From Syngnathus acus (Eukaryota; Chordata; Actinopteri; Syngnathiformes; Syngnathidae), in the NCBI RefSeq assembly GCF_901709675.1, contig NC_051092.1, forward strand, positions 14,484,991 to 14,548,990: 64,000 nucleotides of DNA, written 5' to 3'. Position 1 is the first letter of the stretch, and each line of letters starts with the position of its first letter. Positions 18,073 to 31,000 of this stretch are shown piece by piece. The notes beneath the pieces were generated by a model. It saw only the letters and a list, made by a program, of their open reading frames with translations. It did no database searches and was not told where the DNA came from. A program made the translations under genes and the position numbers.

Positions 18073-20676
18073 TATAAAGTACACAATTAGAGAGTGCTAT
18101 TTTTATCTTTATAATACATGACCTAATTTTATGTCGAGAGGGTGGAATAGATGAATGACATCTCATTGGAAAAAGATGATTTGAGACACGCGCTTGGTCA
18201 CAGAACCTGTTAAATGCGTATCACAAGGCCTCACCGTATATACATTTATTATATTATGGTCATTATTGAGAGGAAAAAAACAAAGCCAGCAGGTTACAAG
18301 AAGACAAATCCAGCATAATGACAATTGAATGGAGAGAGAGGCACATAGCAATGGGGGGGGGCGCTGCACCTGTGTTTGGGCTGCAAGCAGGAAAATACCA
18401 GCGCAAGCCTCCCTCCCCCCCTCTGCCTGAACTCCTGCCCACACGGGCTGCTCTCCCAGCTCTGGTTTCTCCTCCTCTGATCAGAAAAATTCATTACGCC
18501 AGAGTGTGTTGAGATTTCCCAGCCAGGTCTCCACCACCGCCAAGATACAAATCCAGACGGTTTGCTAGCGGGGCCTTTGTTGCCGTCTGCCAAATAGTGA
18601 GCAGGAGATGCTCCATTAGTATGCAGCCACTGGACAGAGTTTTCACATGACATCAGTGGCCAGAAAAGACCTCTCCAATTCCAGATGGCCGTTGAGGGGC
18701 AGCGACATGAAAGGCCCGCTCGTTTTTGGAGGTGCCGGATGCTAGCCGCCTTCGCAAACGCAGCTGTTGCGCATGCCGCCTTGCTCGAGTCAATCTTACA
18801 TTTTATGAACTAAATGTGCATTTGTTCGGACTGATATAACAATGAAAAACTGCTCACGAGACCTGATGGAAGTTTTTTTTGTTCTCACATAAATAGCTTG
18901 GCCTCGTACTGCCTAAAACGGTGCTTCAGGACATTTCATGTTTTTTTTGGTTACATTTTGTATAACTTTATCTACTTTTAGTGGCGCCAGACATTCAAAT
19001 CAACAAGGAATTGACTTTTTTTTTGGCGGCTGTATGACTCGCTGGTAAACAAACGTGTGCTAGTAAAACCTGCTTTAAGTGCATTTAGCTCACGATTACC
19101 CGTGCGGGGAGGTTAGTTAGGCTTTCATCTCTTATTTGTGTTCAGGCATCACAGATTGTCTTGATGCTATTTTGTGGAGGGGTTGGTTGGCCATGCGCCA
19201 AGCAAAGGCGGAACCTGACACTTGATGACTCAAATCTGAACAAACAGATACCAGAAATGATGACGATATATTTTTTAAAACAGAATTCCTCAGAATTGCT
19301 TCAAAAAGCTTACGTGTCATCTCATCTTTTTTTTCTCTATTATGCTAGCTAGAAGCTAATTTTGTATTCATAGCAATATTTTCAAATACTGAATATGTCT
19401 TGCTACTTCTCATCAAAGATGGCGATGATGCACCTTTTTATATTTCTCATACATGTTCATCAGCAGTCCGCCCGCCGTTAGATAACGAGGTGTGAGGCTG
19501 AATTCCAAAACTCCATTAGGAGGTGATAGAGGGAGCTCCGCGGAGACGCCATGCGGAATTATGGCCACGTTCAATAACGGTGCGGGGGCGGGGGAGGGGG
19601 GGTCGTTTGCAAATTGGCCCCTTCGTGCCCACCGAGGAGTGAGCGTGAATTCGCAAAGCCTCATTACACAATCGCCTTTCTCCTCCGGGTCTTTTGAAAA
19701 GCCAGACTGCAATCCACGGAGGAGGGGAAAAAAAACTGTTTAATTCTGAATGTGGGCCGCGCTAGACAGAGTGTGTCAAGATGTAAAGACAAATAATTCA
19801 CCGTTGCTGAGCTCAATGAAAGGAAGCACGTCAAGACAAATAGCGGAAACATTGGTGAGCAAATCGAAGTTTTTGGACACTGAGCACAATGCCAAGCCTG
19901 GCAGAACGTTTTTTTTTTGTATGTTGCTGAGCGTTGAAGGCTATCTCCATATGACAGCTGTCTTTTTAATTTCTCGCCAATCAAATTTCTACACAAAAGG
20001 TGAACGGCCACATTTTTTGCTTGCTTACGTTTGTTAATGTGAACTAAAACGATTCACATTTTGCAGCTTTTTTGCTCATTAAAAACGGCTAGTAGTCGTT
20101 AGTCCCAAAAAGAAATAAAAATAATATAAAAATAATTATAAAAAAATATACATATAATAATTGTGTGACAAAAAAAAACTTGGCGACCACTATAGTGTGC
20201 TGGCAAACTTTAAAAGCAGATTGATGGACTTCGACTCAATATATATTCATTCAAGTCTTTGCTACTCGTTTGTGGGTGGTTCCAAATAATCAGGCCAAAT
20301 TCTCGTCAAGTCTTTTAAGCCCCGGCTGGCTCGATCTGTGCGCTTGTTGAACTTGACCGTGTCCCGTGGCGCTGTCCTGTGTGCACAGCTGCGGCGCTGG
20401 CTACATCCTGCCCTTCCTTTTGTATCGTCCCCTCTTGTCACAATAGATGCAGTTAAAAGTTTTTGCAGGTGTCTTCAAATGATCGGCAACCCAAAGTCAC
20501 TTTGCTCTGGACGCAGACTGAAACCTGTTTCAGACTTTAATGTCACTGTGCTTGCTGTTGTTTCCTCCTAACCAACATTATTAAAAAAAAAACAACAGTC
20601 TAAATTTAGTCCGTTCCACGGCCCAGTAAATCTGCTGCATTGTTGGCTCACAAGATATTCATAAATCACCTTGAAC

Positions 20677-20933
20677 CACTGGTGTCAAACTCAAGGCCAG
20701 GGGGTCAGATTCGGCCCATCACATCATTTTATGTGGCCCGCGAGACCAATTTTGCATCGACTTTGTAGCATTACTAAAATTACAAATCGTTTTACTACTC
20801 TCTGATTTCAAAACTAGTTATTCATCAGCTTGTTTTGCAGCCTATACTGTATATAGAAGACGTTGAAAATCATAACGGCCCTCTGAGGGAAACTATGACT
20901 ACGATGCGGCCCACGACAGAAATGACACCCCTG
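20677..20933. mobile_element. Non-autonomous hAT-type element, CAGGGGTGTCAAACTC family, old copy
   Basis: Left end CACTGGTGTCAAACTC and right end AATGACACCCCTG are degraded inverted termini. The interior carries the family's landmarks: CGGCCCATCACATCATTTTATGTGGCCCGC near the left and GGCCCTCTGAGGGAAACTATGACTACGATGCGGCCC (described by position 20878-20914) near the right. The same family occurs at 33058 and 39704. No matching 8-bp flanks remain, so this copy is old. Confidence 0.75.
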
Positions 20934-21541
20934 GGCTAAAGGATCTTAGGTAGTAGACTTGATAGTGACCCCGTCCGTCATTTGAACCAGTCAATTCCAA
21001 ACAAGTTCATTGACGCGAACCCTAAATAGGGAAAAAAAAGTCACGGATTGATTACGGAACATTCCGCATTGTGATTGAAATGAACGTGGGGTTGATACGT
21101 GCAAATCCACCCTGCTCGCATAGCTGAAGTGCTACGGCAAAGACGAGATGTCAGCGGCTGTTTAGTCAGGTGCTCGTCGACGGGCGCGACGATGACGGTT
21201 GACTGTCTGTTGACTCGAAGTGACGGCCCGTCGCATCAACACCTCACGCGGTGTCGCTCTTGAAAAAAGTTGTGGAACAGGAAGAGACTTGAAACAGAAA
21301 AAATAAAGAATTTCATTGCTAGAGACAAAATAACATCAGTGAGTCATAGACAGTTGCCTTCGGGCCAAGTTGGTCTTTTCTGTCTCAACTTGCAGACGGC
21401 TCCGTTCACCACAGAGTTTAATTGAAGCAAGAGGAGGAATTGACACTTATTTAATGTAAAGATACATTTCAAGACATGCTAAAGTTCTAAATAGCAACAT
21501 TTAGTACAACTGAAAATATCTATCATTTCTGACCTCTTTGT

Positions 21542-21571
21542 TACAACTTGGCGTACCGTGAAATATATAAA
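21542..21571 (+). repeat. Direct repeat copy 1 (30 bp)
   Basis: TACAACTTGGCG-T-ACCGTGAAATATATAAA; recurs at 22075-22104 in the same orientation with one mismatch (T to C at base 13), 533 bp away. Confidence 0.85.
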
Positions 21572-22074
21572 CACGACGAATAAAAATGAGCTTTTGGTCA
21601 CAAGTTCCAAAATCCATTTGCATCTTTTTTTCCCAGTTAAATAAATCCAAATGAGGCTCAATTATGACTCAAATCACATTCGTGTCAGGCTATTATCACT
21701 TGTTTGTCTCTATTTTCTATCTCAATAAGTGTTCTACTTATTTTTAAAGTGGGCTCAACATCAATATTGTTTTTACCGCAATTATCAAAAGGGCACTCGA
21801 AAAACTGCTTTCCACAACCTTGAGGCTCCTTCTGCTCTGACAGTAAGCTGTGGCTAAAAAAAAAAAAGGTTAGCGTCTTCATTCATTTTCATGAGAGCGC
21901 CGTTCTGGCCTCTGGCAGCAAACGCTTAACAGCTCCATTTAAAAAGTCCGTTTGGGCTCAGCATTTTTGCCAGACTCTGGCACGGTAGAATGAAAATACC
22001 CGGTCAAATATCTCACTCGGATAGATCGGGCTGGATAGTCTTCGGATCATTAGCGTCAATAGGCGAGAAAAAGC

Positions 22075-22104
22075 TACAACTTGGCGCACCGTGAAATATA
22101 TAAA
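22075..22104 (+). repeat. Direct repeat copy 2 (30 bp), directly before the SINE
   Basis: Second copy of the 30-bp sequence at 21542. It ends one or two bases before the SINE head at 22106. A further 10-base repeat, AATAGGCGAG, occurs at 22058-22067 and 22106-22115. Confidence 0.85.
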
Positions 22105-22105
22105 T

Positions 22106-22425
22106 AATAGGCGAGCTCAGTGGCCTAGTGGTAGAGTGTCCACCCTGAGACTGGAAGGTTGTGGGTTCAAACCCCGGCCGGGTCATACCAAAGATTATAA
22201 AAATGGGACCCATTGCCTCCCTGCTTGGCACTCAGCATTAAGGGTTGGAATTGGGGGGTTAGATCACCAAATGATTCCCGAGCGTGGCACCGCTGCTGCT
22301 CACTGCTCCCCTCTCCCCCAGGGGATGGATCAAAATCACATGGGGATGGGTTAAATGCAGAGGACAAATTTCACCACACCCAGATGTGTGTGTGACAATC
22401 ATTGGGACTTTAACTTTTTAACTTT
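22106..22425 (+). mobile_element. tRNA-derived SINE
   Basis: The head has an RNA polymerase III A box (TGGCCTAGTGG, 22121-22131) that fits the consensus at every defined base and a B box (GGTTCAAACCC, 22164-22174), at tRNA-like spacing. A body region follows, with GGTTAAATGCAGAGGACA and CACCACACCCAGATGTGTGT, a block widespread in percomorph fish SINEs, then a tail ACTTTAACTTTTTAACTTT. It is close to full length. The family name is not assigned here. Confidence 0.8.
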
Positions 22426-25400
22426 AAAAGAAGCACACATCTTTGATCAAATAAAAATGACTCAGGATAGTTTTGGGTGATTCCAGATGGCTAACACATG
22501 TTCGCTGGCTTTCCAGCTGAGATTTTTTTTTTTTTTTCCACAGTAAGGTGAGCTGTATCTTTGTAGCAAATTCCACTGGCCAACACTCACAAGTTTAATT
22601 CATTCGTAATGTGTTTGGATGATCTCAATCCTAGACTAAACTCCATTTTGTCTTCAAATTTGCCCAACTTTGGTGAGATGCAATAGTTAACCTCCATTTC
22701 CGAGAGTTTGAAACAGTTTCTGCTAGATTTCAGAGACAAAACTTCTGCCTTGCATTCTAAAAATACAATAGCAGTAAAAAAAGAAAAAGAAAAGAGGAGT
22801 ACGTGAGCAATCAAGCGTCAAGTTTTCCAATCTCCCTTTATCCACTGGCCTGATAGAGTCCTCAGCTGTGACTAGCGCAAAGCCGATCGTGTGGTGTTAA
22901 CCTTTCCCCAGCGCTTTATTGATCTTCCTTGCAGTCATTATCCTCTATCTGCTCTTGCATTTAAACATTTCCTGCATTATTCATAGCATCCAAAAGGCCT
23001 TCTCTTTTTGCGCCTGTGACGCAAGTGGCAACTGCCTGTAATGGAGCTTGGCAAACATTTTTTCATTTGCTATCTGCAAAGGGAAACAGCTGAACTAAGC
23101 CTTGGCAGAGAAGCCATGACAGATGAAAAAAAAAAAAAAGCACAAAAGAGAACCGGACGGTTCAGAGATGAGCACGGATGGACCTCAGACTGATCACGTT
23201 CATGCGGCAAGATTCTTTGCCAAAGTAAATAAGGCATTGCAGTCTAACGTTAGAATTCTTTGATCTATTTATTTATCATTTGATCTATTTATTATTCATT
23301 ATTATTAAGCTATCTATCTAGCTCTCTGCTATCTCTCTGTCTCTCTTGCATGCATCTCTTCACCTTATCAGTCATCCTTATCAATAATTTAAAATTAAAA
23401 TGAAATCCCTTGGTAGAGGAAAGGGAAAACTGGCTATAGTGGCGATCTTTCACTTTCTTCTGTCTCTCTCTCAGCTTCTTTCAAAGGCCATTCATCCGTT
23501 TCCGCACGTTGGGAAGGCATACAAGTGAACAAAGCTGATTGGACTTGATGGCCCTCGCTGTTCTTTGGTCGCAAAACAGTCGGCGATGACCCGCTCGTGC
23601 TTTGTGATGTGTCGTGAGCTCAGCAATGAATCCCTTAAGTCGTCCGGCAGTTTAAATCAACCGCATCCCATTTTGTTTGGCCGTAACATTCGGGATTACC
23701 GCTTTAAGCGTTTGCCTCCCAGCGACCGAAGATTTCACTTTTCAAATGCTGACAGACCGACTTGTGCAGCACTGGCGGGAATTTTCAAGACACTTGAAAC
23801 CATTTTCCATTGATGACAAATTGGAAGCGAGCATTTTGAAAGTCTCTCTCTGTTTCTGCCTCTCGTAATCGTCGACACAAAGCCCGTTATCGCCAGAGTG
23901 TCAAAATGGCGGGTTTAAGAAGCAGGCCCTGGCTTGCACATGTTTTTTTTTTTTTTCTGCAGCGATGGAAACTTGGCAGACGAGTAGAGTTGACTTACTG
24001 ATGGAGGAGAGCTGCTAGCTTCTGTGTGGGAGCTGCTCGAAAACAAAAACCATCCATTCTTCACTCTACTGCTTTCTCATCACATTTCGACTCTTTAGCG
24101 TCATTGCTAGCCTTCAGTCTTACAATACGAAATATATTTTTGAAAATTTGCTGAGTCCTCTCAAGTGGAAGCTATTATCAGGTTTTTGTATAAATTTCAA
24201 GGTGTTTGTTTCCTCATTTCATTGAGCTAAGAATGAAATATCCATCCATAAATTTCAGTGGCACCTTCTTTATTTGATCTGACATAGGATATAATATGGC
24301 GTGTAACACATTTCCACGCTGCCATTTCCATTAACTCAGCCGTGCTTCTACCGGAGCGGCCCAAGGCAAACTAATTCCGGCAGCGCCGTGCTGGATCAGT
24401 CCAGACACCTGTCATCTTTCTTCTCCACATGGCCTCTTCTGTCAAACACTTGCCCAAATTCCTGCCTGTGGCCCGCACAGCACCTGTGATTGGCTCCCTC
24501 GCCGCCACGGCAGCTGTCAAGCTTGGCCCCCGCTGTTAATTAAAGCCACGGACCTCCCAAAAAGATGTTTATTTCAACAGCTCGCTGTTTTAGTTCAACA
24601 CACCATGGCCAAACATGACACATTGAGTCATATTTGCGGCTTCGGAAAATAACTTGACGTCACGCGGCGTCGCCTTAATGGAGTCTTTGAAGTGTTGTTA
24701 AAAGCTCTCGTTACTCGACACGCCTCGCTTTTAGATTTTACGCGATATTCCAGCGACGTGTCAAAGCGCCACTTGTACAGGCACAGCGGAGCACAAGTGT
24801 GCCGACTTTGTGCTCAATTGGATTTTTGTCAACTTCATCCCCCCCGGGGACTTTTTTGTTCCCTGAGAACTGGGATTCGTCTATTGCAACACATCGATCC
24901 AATCCATCAAGGCAAGACGAGCTTGTTGGCACAAAAACGCAGGCACGCCTTTTTTTTTGTGCAGATCAATTTCAAAAGCATGATTTGCACCCTTTGTAAA
25001 GCCTCCCAGCCATCCACAAATAACGTCAAATGTTCTAATTGGAACTCTGCCTCGGGTACAAAAATTTGGCAAAGACCTTGCAAGTTAAAAGCTGCTAGCC
25101 TGACCTAGTCTTTTCATTGTGACCAAATATGTAAATGTAGCGCGATTTAAAACCTGCCAAAGTAATCATGGGTTCTGTGCTTTGTTTGGATTCTAAAACA
25201 AATGTTCCCCTTCATCGACCAATTAACAGAATATTTTCGCACTTTTAAACAAACTAGTCTTGACTATGAAGGGACTCCGATGCCTTTGCTTCTCTGTCAG
25301 AGTAACTTTTGATGTCGGTGGAATGTTTAACGTCTGCGGCTGCTTATCGTTGTGGCTCTGCCTTTTCTTTTCATGTTCAAACGCCAGGAGCTAAACAGAA

Positions 25401-26780
25401 CCTTGACTTTGGATCAAGTCAGGCCGCCACCATATTTACCAACGAGGTTCTGACACTTTCAAATTAGCCAGCAATGAAGCGCTATTTTCCTTGAATAGTC
25501 TTTGTCCCACTGACTGAAGGAGTTCCTGAAAAAGAGGGGAAAAAAAACCCGTCCGGTTCTTTAAATGCCCCCATTCAGACCCGACCAAAAGATTTTTCCC
25601 ATGCCCAGTGTTCTCACACTGGTTTTCGCATCTCAAACAAACCTCCTATGGATTCCAAGCTTAAGAGAATGGCCGTTGGGGGAGGAGAGGGGGGGGGGTC
25701 AGCAGGTCCCAAAGAGAGGGGAAGGAAGGGGGACCCATCCGTGTGCCAAATAGAGCGTTTTATAGAGATGCTGATTTCTCATTCATTGGCCGGCCCTCTG
25801 TAAGGACTCAAACCCGCTGGAATGCACATTGAGTGCTGCCATTCTCATTCAGAATGCTTCAGTGTATCAATTGAAAGAGACTCGCCCCGCTGGGAACATT
25901 CTGACACAAAGAACTCGATGCAAAAATAGCTACGCTTCCGTGATTGGTGTATTGAGGAGGGAACTCCGCTTCTCACCTGCACGGCAAAATAGAAAAAAGC
26001 CCTCTCGAGGTGTTTACACTAAGCCCTCATCTTTCTTTCCAGCCAAGCAAAGAAATAATGACGTGAATGGTGCGGAAATTCACCGTGCAATCTCGATCAT
26101 CATTCACGAGAACGATGGATGCCGTATCTCGTTTTTCCTTAAGAAATATTGAAGCGGACCACGACTGTCAAAACAGAAAGCCATCACACAAAATAAAACA
26201 CAATCAAACCAGCAACAGATAAATAAGTCAATTCCAATATATGTTTACGTAGAAATTACGAACCGTGTAAACTCACTTCAATGTTTTTGTTTTGGGGCAG
26301 CCCGCAAGCCATTTTTCCAGTTGAAAAGAGTCGAACGTAATCTTTACTTTTAATCTGGCAGATTGCCTGCCGACGTTTGGTTCCGGCTGACCAGACTGTT
26401 AAACACATGTTGAATTGAAGATGGAAAACCAAAAATAACAACTGGCTTTAAAGAAGACAAAATGGCCTAATAGCTGTGTGACGTGAGCTGCTATATAGCC
26501 GATTGGCTAAAGCTAGCTCAAAGGGGTTTCCCGGGTGATGTTACTATTTGTGCCGCTTTGCATTAGCAATTCTTTTTACAGAAAGTTCAATGAGTCCGCA
26601 GACTGATGAGTGCTTTGTAGAGAGACAAAGGTTCGGGTTTTTCTTCCGCCCCCATCGCCCTAGTTCGATACCGTATTATCGCAATGCGCCACGAGAGCAT
26701 ACCTTTAAGCCCAATAACAGAGTTGACTAAGAATGCTTTTAGAAAATATTGAAAATGACTTTGAATGAAAATAGACATAT
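22426..26780. other. Intergenic sequence
   Basis: No gene recognised. Contains simple A/T and pyrimidine-rich runs (about 23260-23350) and two unique, non-repetitive stretches that look like regulatory candidates (22850-23110 and 24330-24560). Confidence 0.55.
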
Positions 26781-27053
26781 GAAAAATACTTAAAAAAATA
26801 AGCACACTTTTTTTAAATTTAATTGTGAAATTAAATAAAAGATTACCTAGACAATGATATTAGGAAAACTAAATGTGATTTTGGTTATTCGGAAAATACT
26901 TTGGAAAAAAATAAGCACCCTTTTTTAAATTTTATTGTGAAATTAAATAAAAAATTACCTAGACAATATTAGGAAAACCAAATGGTTTGGTTATTCAGAA
27001 AATACTTGGAAAAAAATAAGCACTTTTTAAAATGTTATTTTATTGTGAAATCT
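26781..27053. repeat. A/T-rich tandem repeat, about 2.5 copies of a 107-110-bp unit
   Basis: Each unit begins GAAAATACTT, then AAAAAATAAGCAC, a T run, TTTATTGTGAAATTAAATAAA and ATTACCTAGACAATATTAGG. Unit starts are near 26781, 26891 and 26998; the third copy is truncated after TTATTGTGAAAT. Copies differ by small indels and substitutions. Confidence 0.85.
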
Positions 27054-27739
27054 TGTTAGTGTCGCCATCAACACAGGTGTGAAAAACATTATTTCCATTT
27101 AACGCTGAAACCTAACCGCACGGCTTTATGTGACAATAGATGACTGGCAGCTAATGAATGTCAGTGGCACCAACGGGGCATTAGTAGTGTTTAGTGTCTC
27201 GGGTGATGCGCCAAAGCAACGCTAATGATTTTAACGCACATGGCTGCGCCTGGCAACTGGCTCCCCAAAACACAGAGCAGAAAATTAACCCCAGGGCGGT
27301 CTCGGCTCTCTAATTGGAGTCTCACCAGGGAATAACCTTCGCTAATACAACACACACAGAAATGGAGGCTGAGATAATAATTTTAATGTGAATGTCAAAA
27401 TTTGCACAAACTTAAAGGGAAGTCAAAAATTGTTTTCACCATAAGATGTCATACTTAAAGAGAGACAATTGTGTTGCTCCAGATCAACGTATTGGGGCGT
27501 GCCTTTTCCTGACAGTAGCTCACTTAGTTTGACGTTCAGTCAGTCGGCTCCTGAGGTGGCGACGGTCCAGAGGCGCTAGCTGGCCTCAGGTGCCAACAGG
27601 TGTTGGGTTCACTGCCGTGTTGGAATGGGAGCTGTTCCAGGTGCACAGCTGCAGGGTGTGGCAGGCTTTGAGCCCCCCCAGCCCGTGTTGAAATATTGTA
27701 ACCGAGACGGCGGAAGAAGCAGGCTGGGTGTGACGTATA

Positions 27740-28028
27740 CAGAGGCGTAGCCAGGAAGTTTTCCAGTAGGGGCGCACGCCCACAGGAAAAAAAATCGAAC
27801 ATCACCCACGCCGTTCGCTGATCGCTAAAACAACATCCGGGTCCGGGAGGCAAGCGGTGAATGGATAACATCGCGCACATAGAATAGCGCAAGCACATTC
27901 GCGCAAGACCGAAAGAAAAAAACGGCATGAAAATGAAGAATCGAAAAAGCTCGATTTTTTTCAACCGGGGCGCAGGGAGTCCTAACCGGGGCGCCGCCCG
28001 GGCTCGGCCCGGCTTGGCTACGCCTCTG
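27740..28028. mobile_element. Non-autonomous hAT element (289 bp) with intact ends
   Basis: Terminal inverted repeats CAGAGGCGTAGCCA at the left and TGGCTACGCCTCTG at the right are exact, and both sides carry the 8-bp target duplication GACGTATA (27732-27739 and 28029-28036). The 8-bp duplication and CAG start are diagnostic of hAT elements. The interior is CpG rich, with GGGGCGCCGCCCGGGC close to the right end, and encodes no transposase. Confidence 0.9.
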
Positions 28029-28036
28029 GACGTATA

Positions 28037-31000
28037 CATTGTATTGTCAGAATTTAAAGCAGGCCAGAGAAACCAACGCTCATGGAAAAAACAATTGGTG
28101 AATTTCAAGGTTAGGGTCACAAAAGGACAGTAAATTCTGATTCCCAGGTACCAGGAATCCGTACTATACTCATTCCAATGTGAAAGGTACCTACAGTATC
28201 CCTCTTATTGAAAGATCTCAATGAACTGCCTAAGTTTTGGGTCCCTTTGGGTGACACCAAGCGTGCAGGTCTACAATCTTGAAGTCGTAAATCAGCATTT
28301 AGAGCAGTTCAGTGCAGAAGTGCCTTGGATCTCACTTTTAATGACCGAATGGATTGGTGTCACTTGCACTCGAAGCCCTCTTGTGCCGTCTGGTGACATT
28401 GATGTAAGGACGCCGTAACAGATTGCTCGAATGGATTTCCCATTCTGTAGTAGTTGTTCACAATTGTGAGCCATCGTCCAATCGACTGCACGGCGAGCAG
28501 TCTGACCTTTCATGTCCTTGCCAGAGCTGATGCTGTTTCACATATCTATGTATTTATTATTTTTTTATTTATTTTATTTATTTTATTCCAAGTTCCTTCT
28601 GTACAACAGCAATGTTTGAACGTGTGTTCTTGCTCCCTGTATTACTTCTCAGAGCTACTATGGCCACCATGTCGTGTTGGGAACCAAAGCTTCGAGACGC
28701 TGTCAGAGTTGAAAATAGCCACAGGGATTGTCAATTTCCACCAGTGGACCCAGGACAGTTTGTTTCCTGCAGGGCCAGATTAGGCAAATGTCAAATCTCA
28801 GTTGCAATTTACTGAGGACAAACTACGCTCAACAAGAATGAAGATGTCGTGTCGTAAGTCGTAGTAGCCGGATATCACAAATGCTAAGCTCGCATGATTC
28901 TGTACTGTGAGTTATCTGCCTCGCCAGACCGAATGAGCTAAGAATAAACCAGAAGATAGCGTCAGCGTGCATCAGAATACATTACTTGCTTGCTACCGAG
29001 TGACTGTAGGGTTGATTAAAAGACGTCGCCAAGCAGCACACATCATTATGCTAATAAGTCATTTGGAGAGGGAGGCGGGGCCAGGGCACCGGCGACTATT
29101 TGGAGGACATTGCAGAGTAAATGGCTTCTTGGACAGCAGCGTGAAGAATGACGCTTATTGATGCTAGCGTGATTTCAATCACTGATGGCTTTCCCTTTTG
29201 TCCATGAGCATCATTTTTTTTCCGCCTTGCCCCATGGCACATCAAATAACTTTCTGCTTAGGCAAGATAAGACATGTTCATGTTTAAGAAAACTGATATT
29301 CTGCACTTGAGCAAGCCACTTTGACATAATGTTTGAAGCAACTTGCAAAACTGTGTTCACATCAAAAGGTCTGTATCACTTGTGAATTTTTATCTTTGGG
29401 ATGGTTGAGAATCTAGAAAATCATTTGTGCTGTCAGAATATTTCATAGTAACTCCTTTGCGTGGACCATAACTGGAAGGGCTTTGTGGGGTTCATCCACC
29501 AGATTAAGGTCATGAGCACCTGTTCGAGGCCACGCCACCTCTGCATCTAATAAACAGACCAAAGTTTTGATCTTCTTGCCTGGCGTTGAGGTCACTTTTT
29601 TCTTGCCGCACATATGTGCTTTCCGCAACATTTCCTTAACGTCCCCTTGGCAGTGCAGTGATCTTCCTCAGCTGTCAGCATGCCCTCGGGCCGGGCCGGG
29701 GCAGCCCGGCTATGTGCTCCAGCTGCAGGCTTTGCTCCGGCCCCGGGGCCCCACTGAAGGGCACTATTGTCCATTCATGGGGTTCACTGTGTGAGAGGTC
29801 AAATTTGGCGCTGGGGGGCTGACAGGAAATGAAGGTTCAGTTCCAGCGCGGGCCATCGTGAGTGAGATTTAAGCCTTGGCAATTAGATATTTTTTTTTTT
29901 TTTTATACCTCCAGAATATACTGAAACTGAATGCAGCGATAACGTTTCAAAATCTACTTTAGCATATGCTGATCTGTTTGCCGCGTGACTAGGAATACCG
30001 AACGCCTCGCAGATGTGAAGATATAAATCTTCATTTCCCACCCAGTTTAACAATTCACTGGGCGTAGGAGGCAACATTTAAGTCAAAGGCACCTTCTTGG
30101 ATCACTGCAGAACAAATTGGAGAAGCAACACTCTCCCCGGGTCATTCCCATTTTCCCGGGACCCTAAATAGCCCCGCCCCCTTTTTGCCCCAGTGTGTGC
30201 CATGTGCCCGCTGCACCCAAATAAATTCTGTTAAAATTCAGTAATTCGGTTAAAATAGCCCTTATTACAAAGAACTTAGATTGAGAAACACCTAACCAGC
30301 AAATAACATTGATACATTGAATGAATTTACCTTTAGGCGAACTATTCTCCTGATATGGCCAACATCCAATTAATTTGGATAATTGAGCTATATATTTTTT
30401 TTTACTTTCCCTAAGGAAATCATCACCTGTAATACATTTAATGACTCCTTTTCAGTGACTCCAGACAAAAGCTTGAATTAAGAAAACACTGAGGCTTGAG
30501 GGAAGTTTTCAAAAGCGCTTGCAAAGCTTAACGAAATAAGAAAGCGGAACCCAGCAGTTGCTTCCAAGCTAGAAAACCATTAATGACTTTTTTTTTTTAA
30601 ACAAGGTCACTTTCTTTGAGTCGAAGACAATACCGTGGAAGCTTGTGTTGTGACTCTAGCCAGCATTCTTTCCCCAAATAAGATTGAGACAATAACATTG
30701 GACAAGAGTGATTGAAAGTCTAAGGGGGGAGGCGACATTGGCTGTTGGGGGATTAATTGGCCCAAAAGGCTTTGAATGGCAGACCAAATGACCTTTCTCT
30801 CCGCAGCACTGGCAACTGATAATCAGGCCCAATTAAACAGGACCCTTGGACACTAATCCTGCTGTGAGGGAGGGAGGAAGCCAAATGTTATGGCAGCCAA
30901 ACTGCCATTGTTACCTAGCTTAGCTCACATGACCAATGTATCTCAACTAAAGAACCACATACTTATTTTATCCCTCGACATCCAATTGGGATATTTCAAA

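Larger units (their letters stand above)
14741..20676. other. Intergenic sequence upstream of rgma
   Basis: No convincing gene. The segment holds short microsatellites, a G16 tract, and two CpG-bearing unique stretches (16930-17450 and 18360-18790) that could be regulatory or include distal rgma leader exons. Open frames here have no recognisable family, no coherent splice sites and overlap on both strands. Confidence 0.6.

Noticed and set aside
22121-22174. A functional tRNA gene
   Set aside because: A and B boxes are present but the sequence does not close into a tRNA cloverleaf and continues into a SINE body and tail.
27536-28120. 194-codon minus-strand open frame
   Set aside because: It crosses both ends of a hAT MITE and its target duplications, which a real exon would not; no domain is recognisable.
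28221-28513. Overlapping short frames on both strands that look exon-like
   Set aside because: No recognised family and no consistent splice sites; kept as non-coding.
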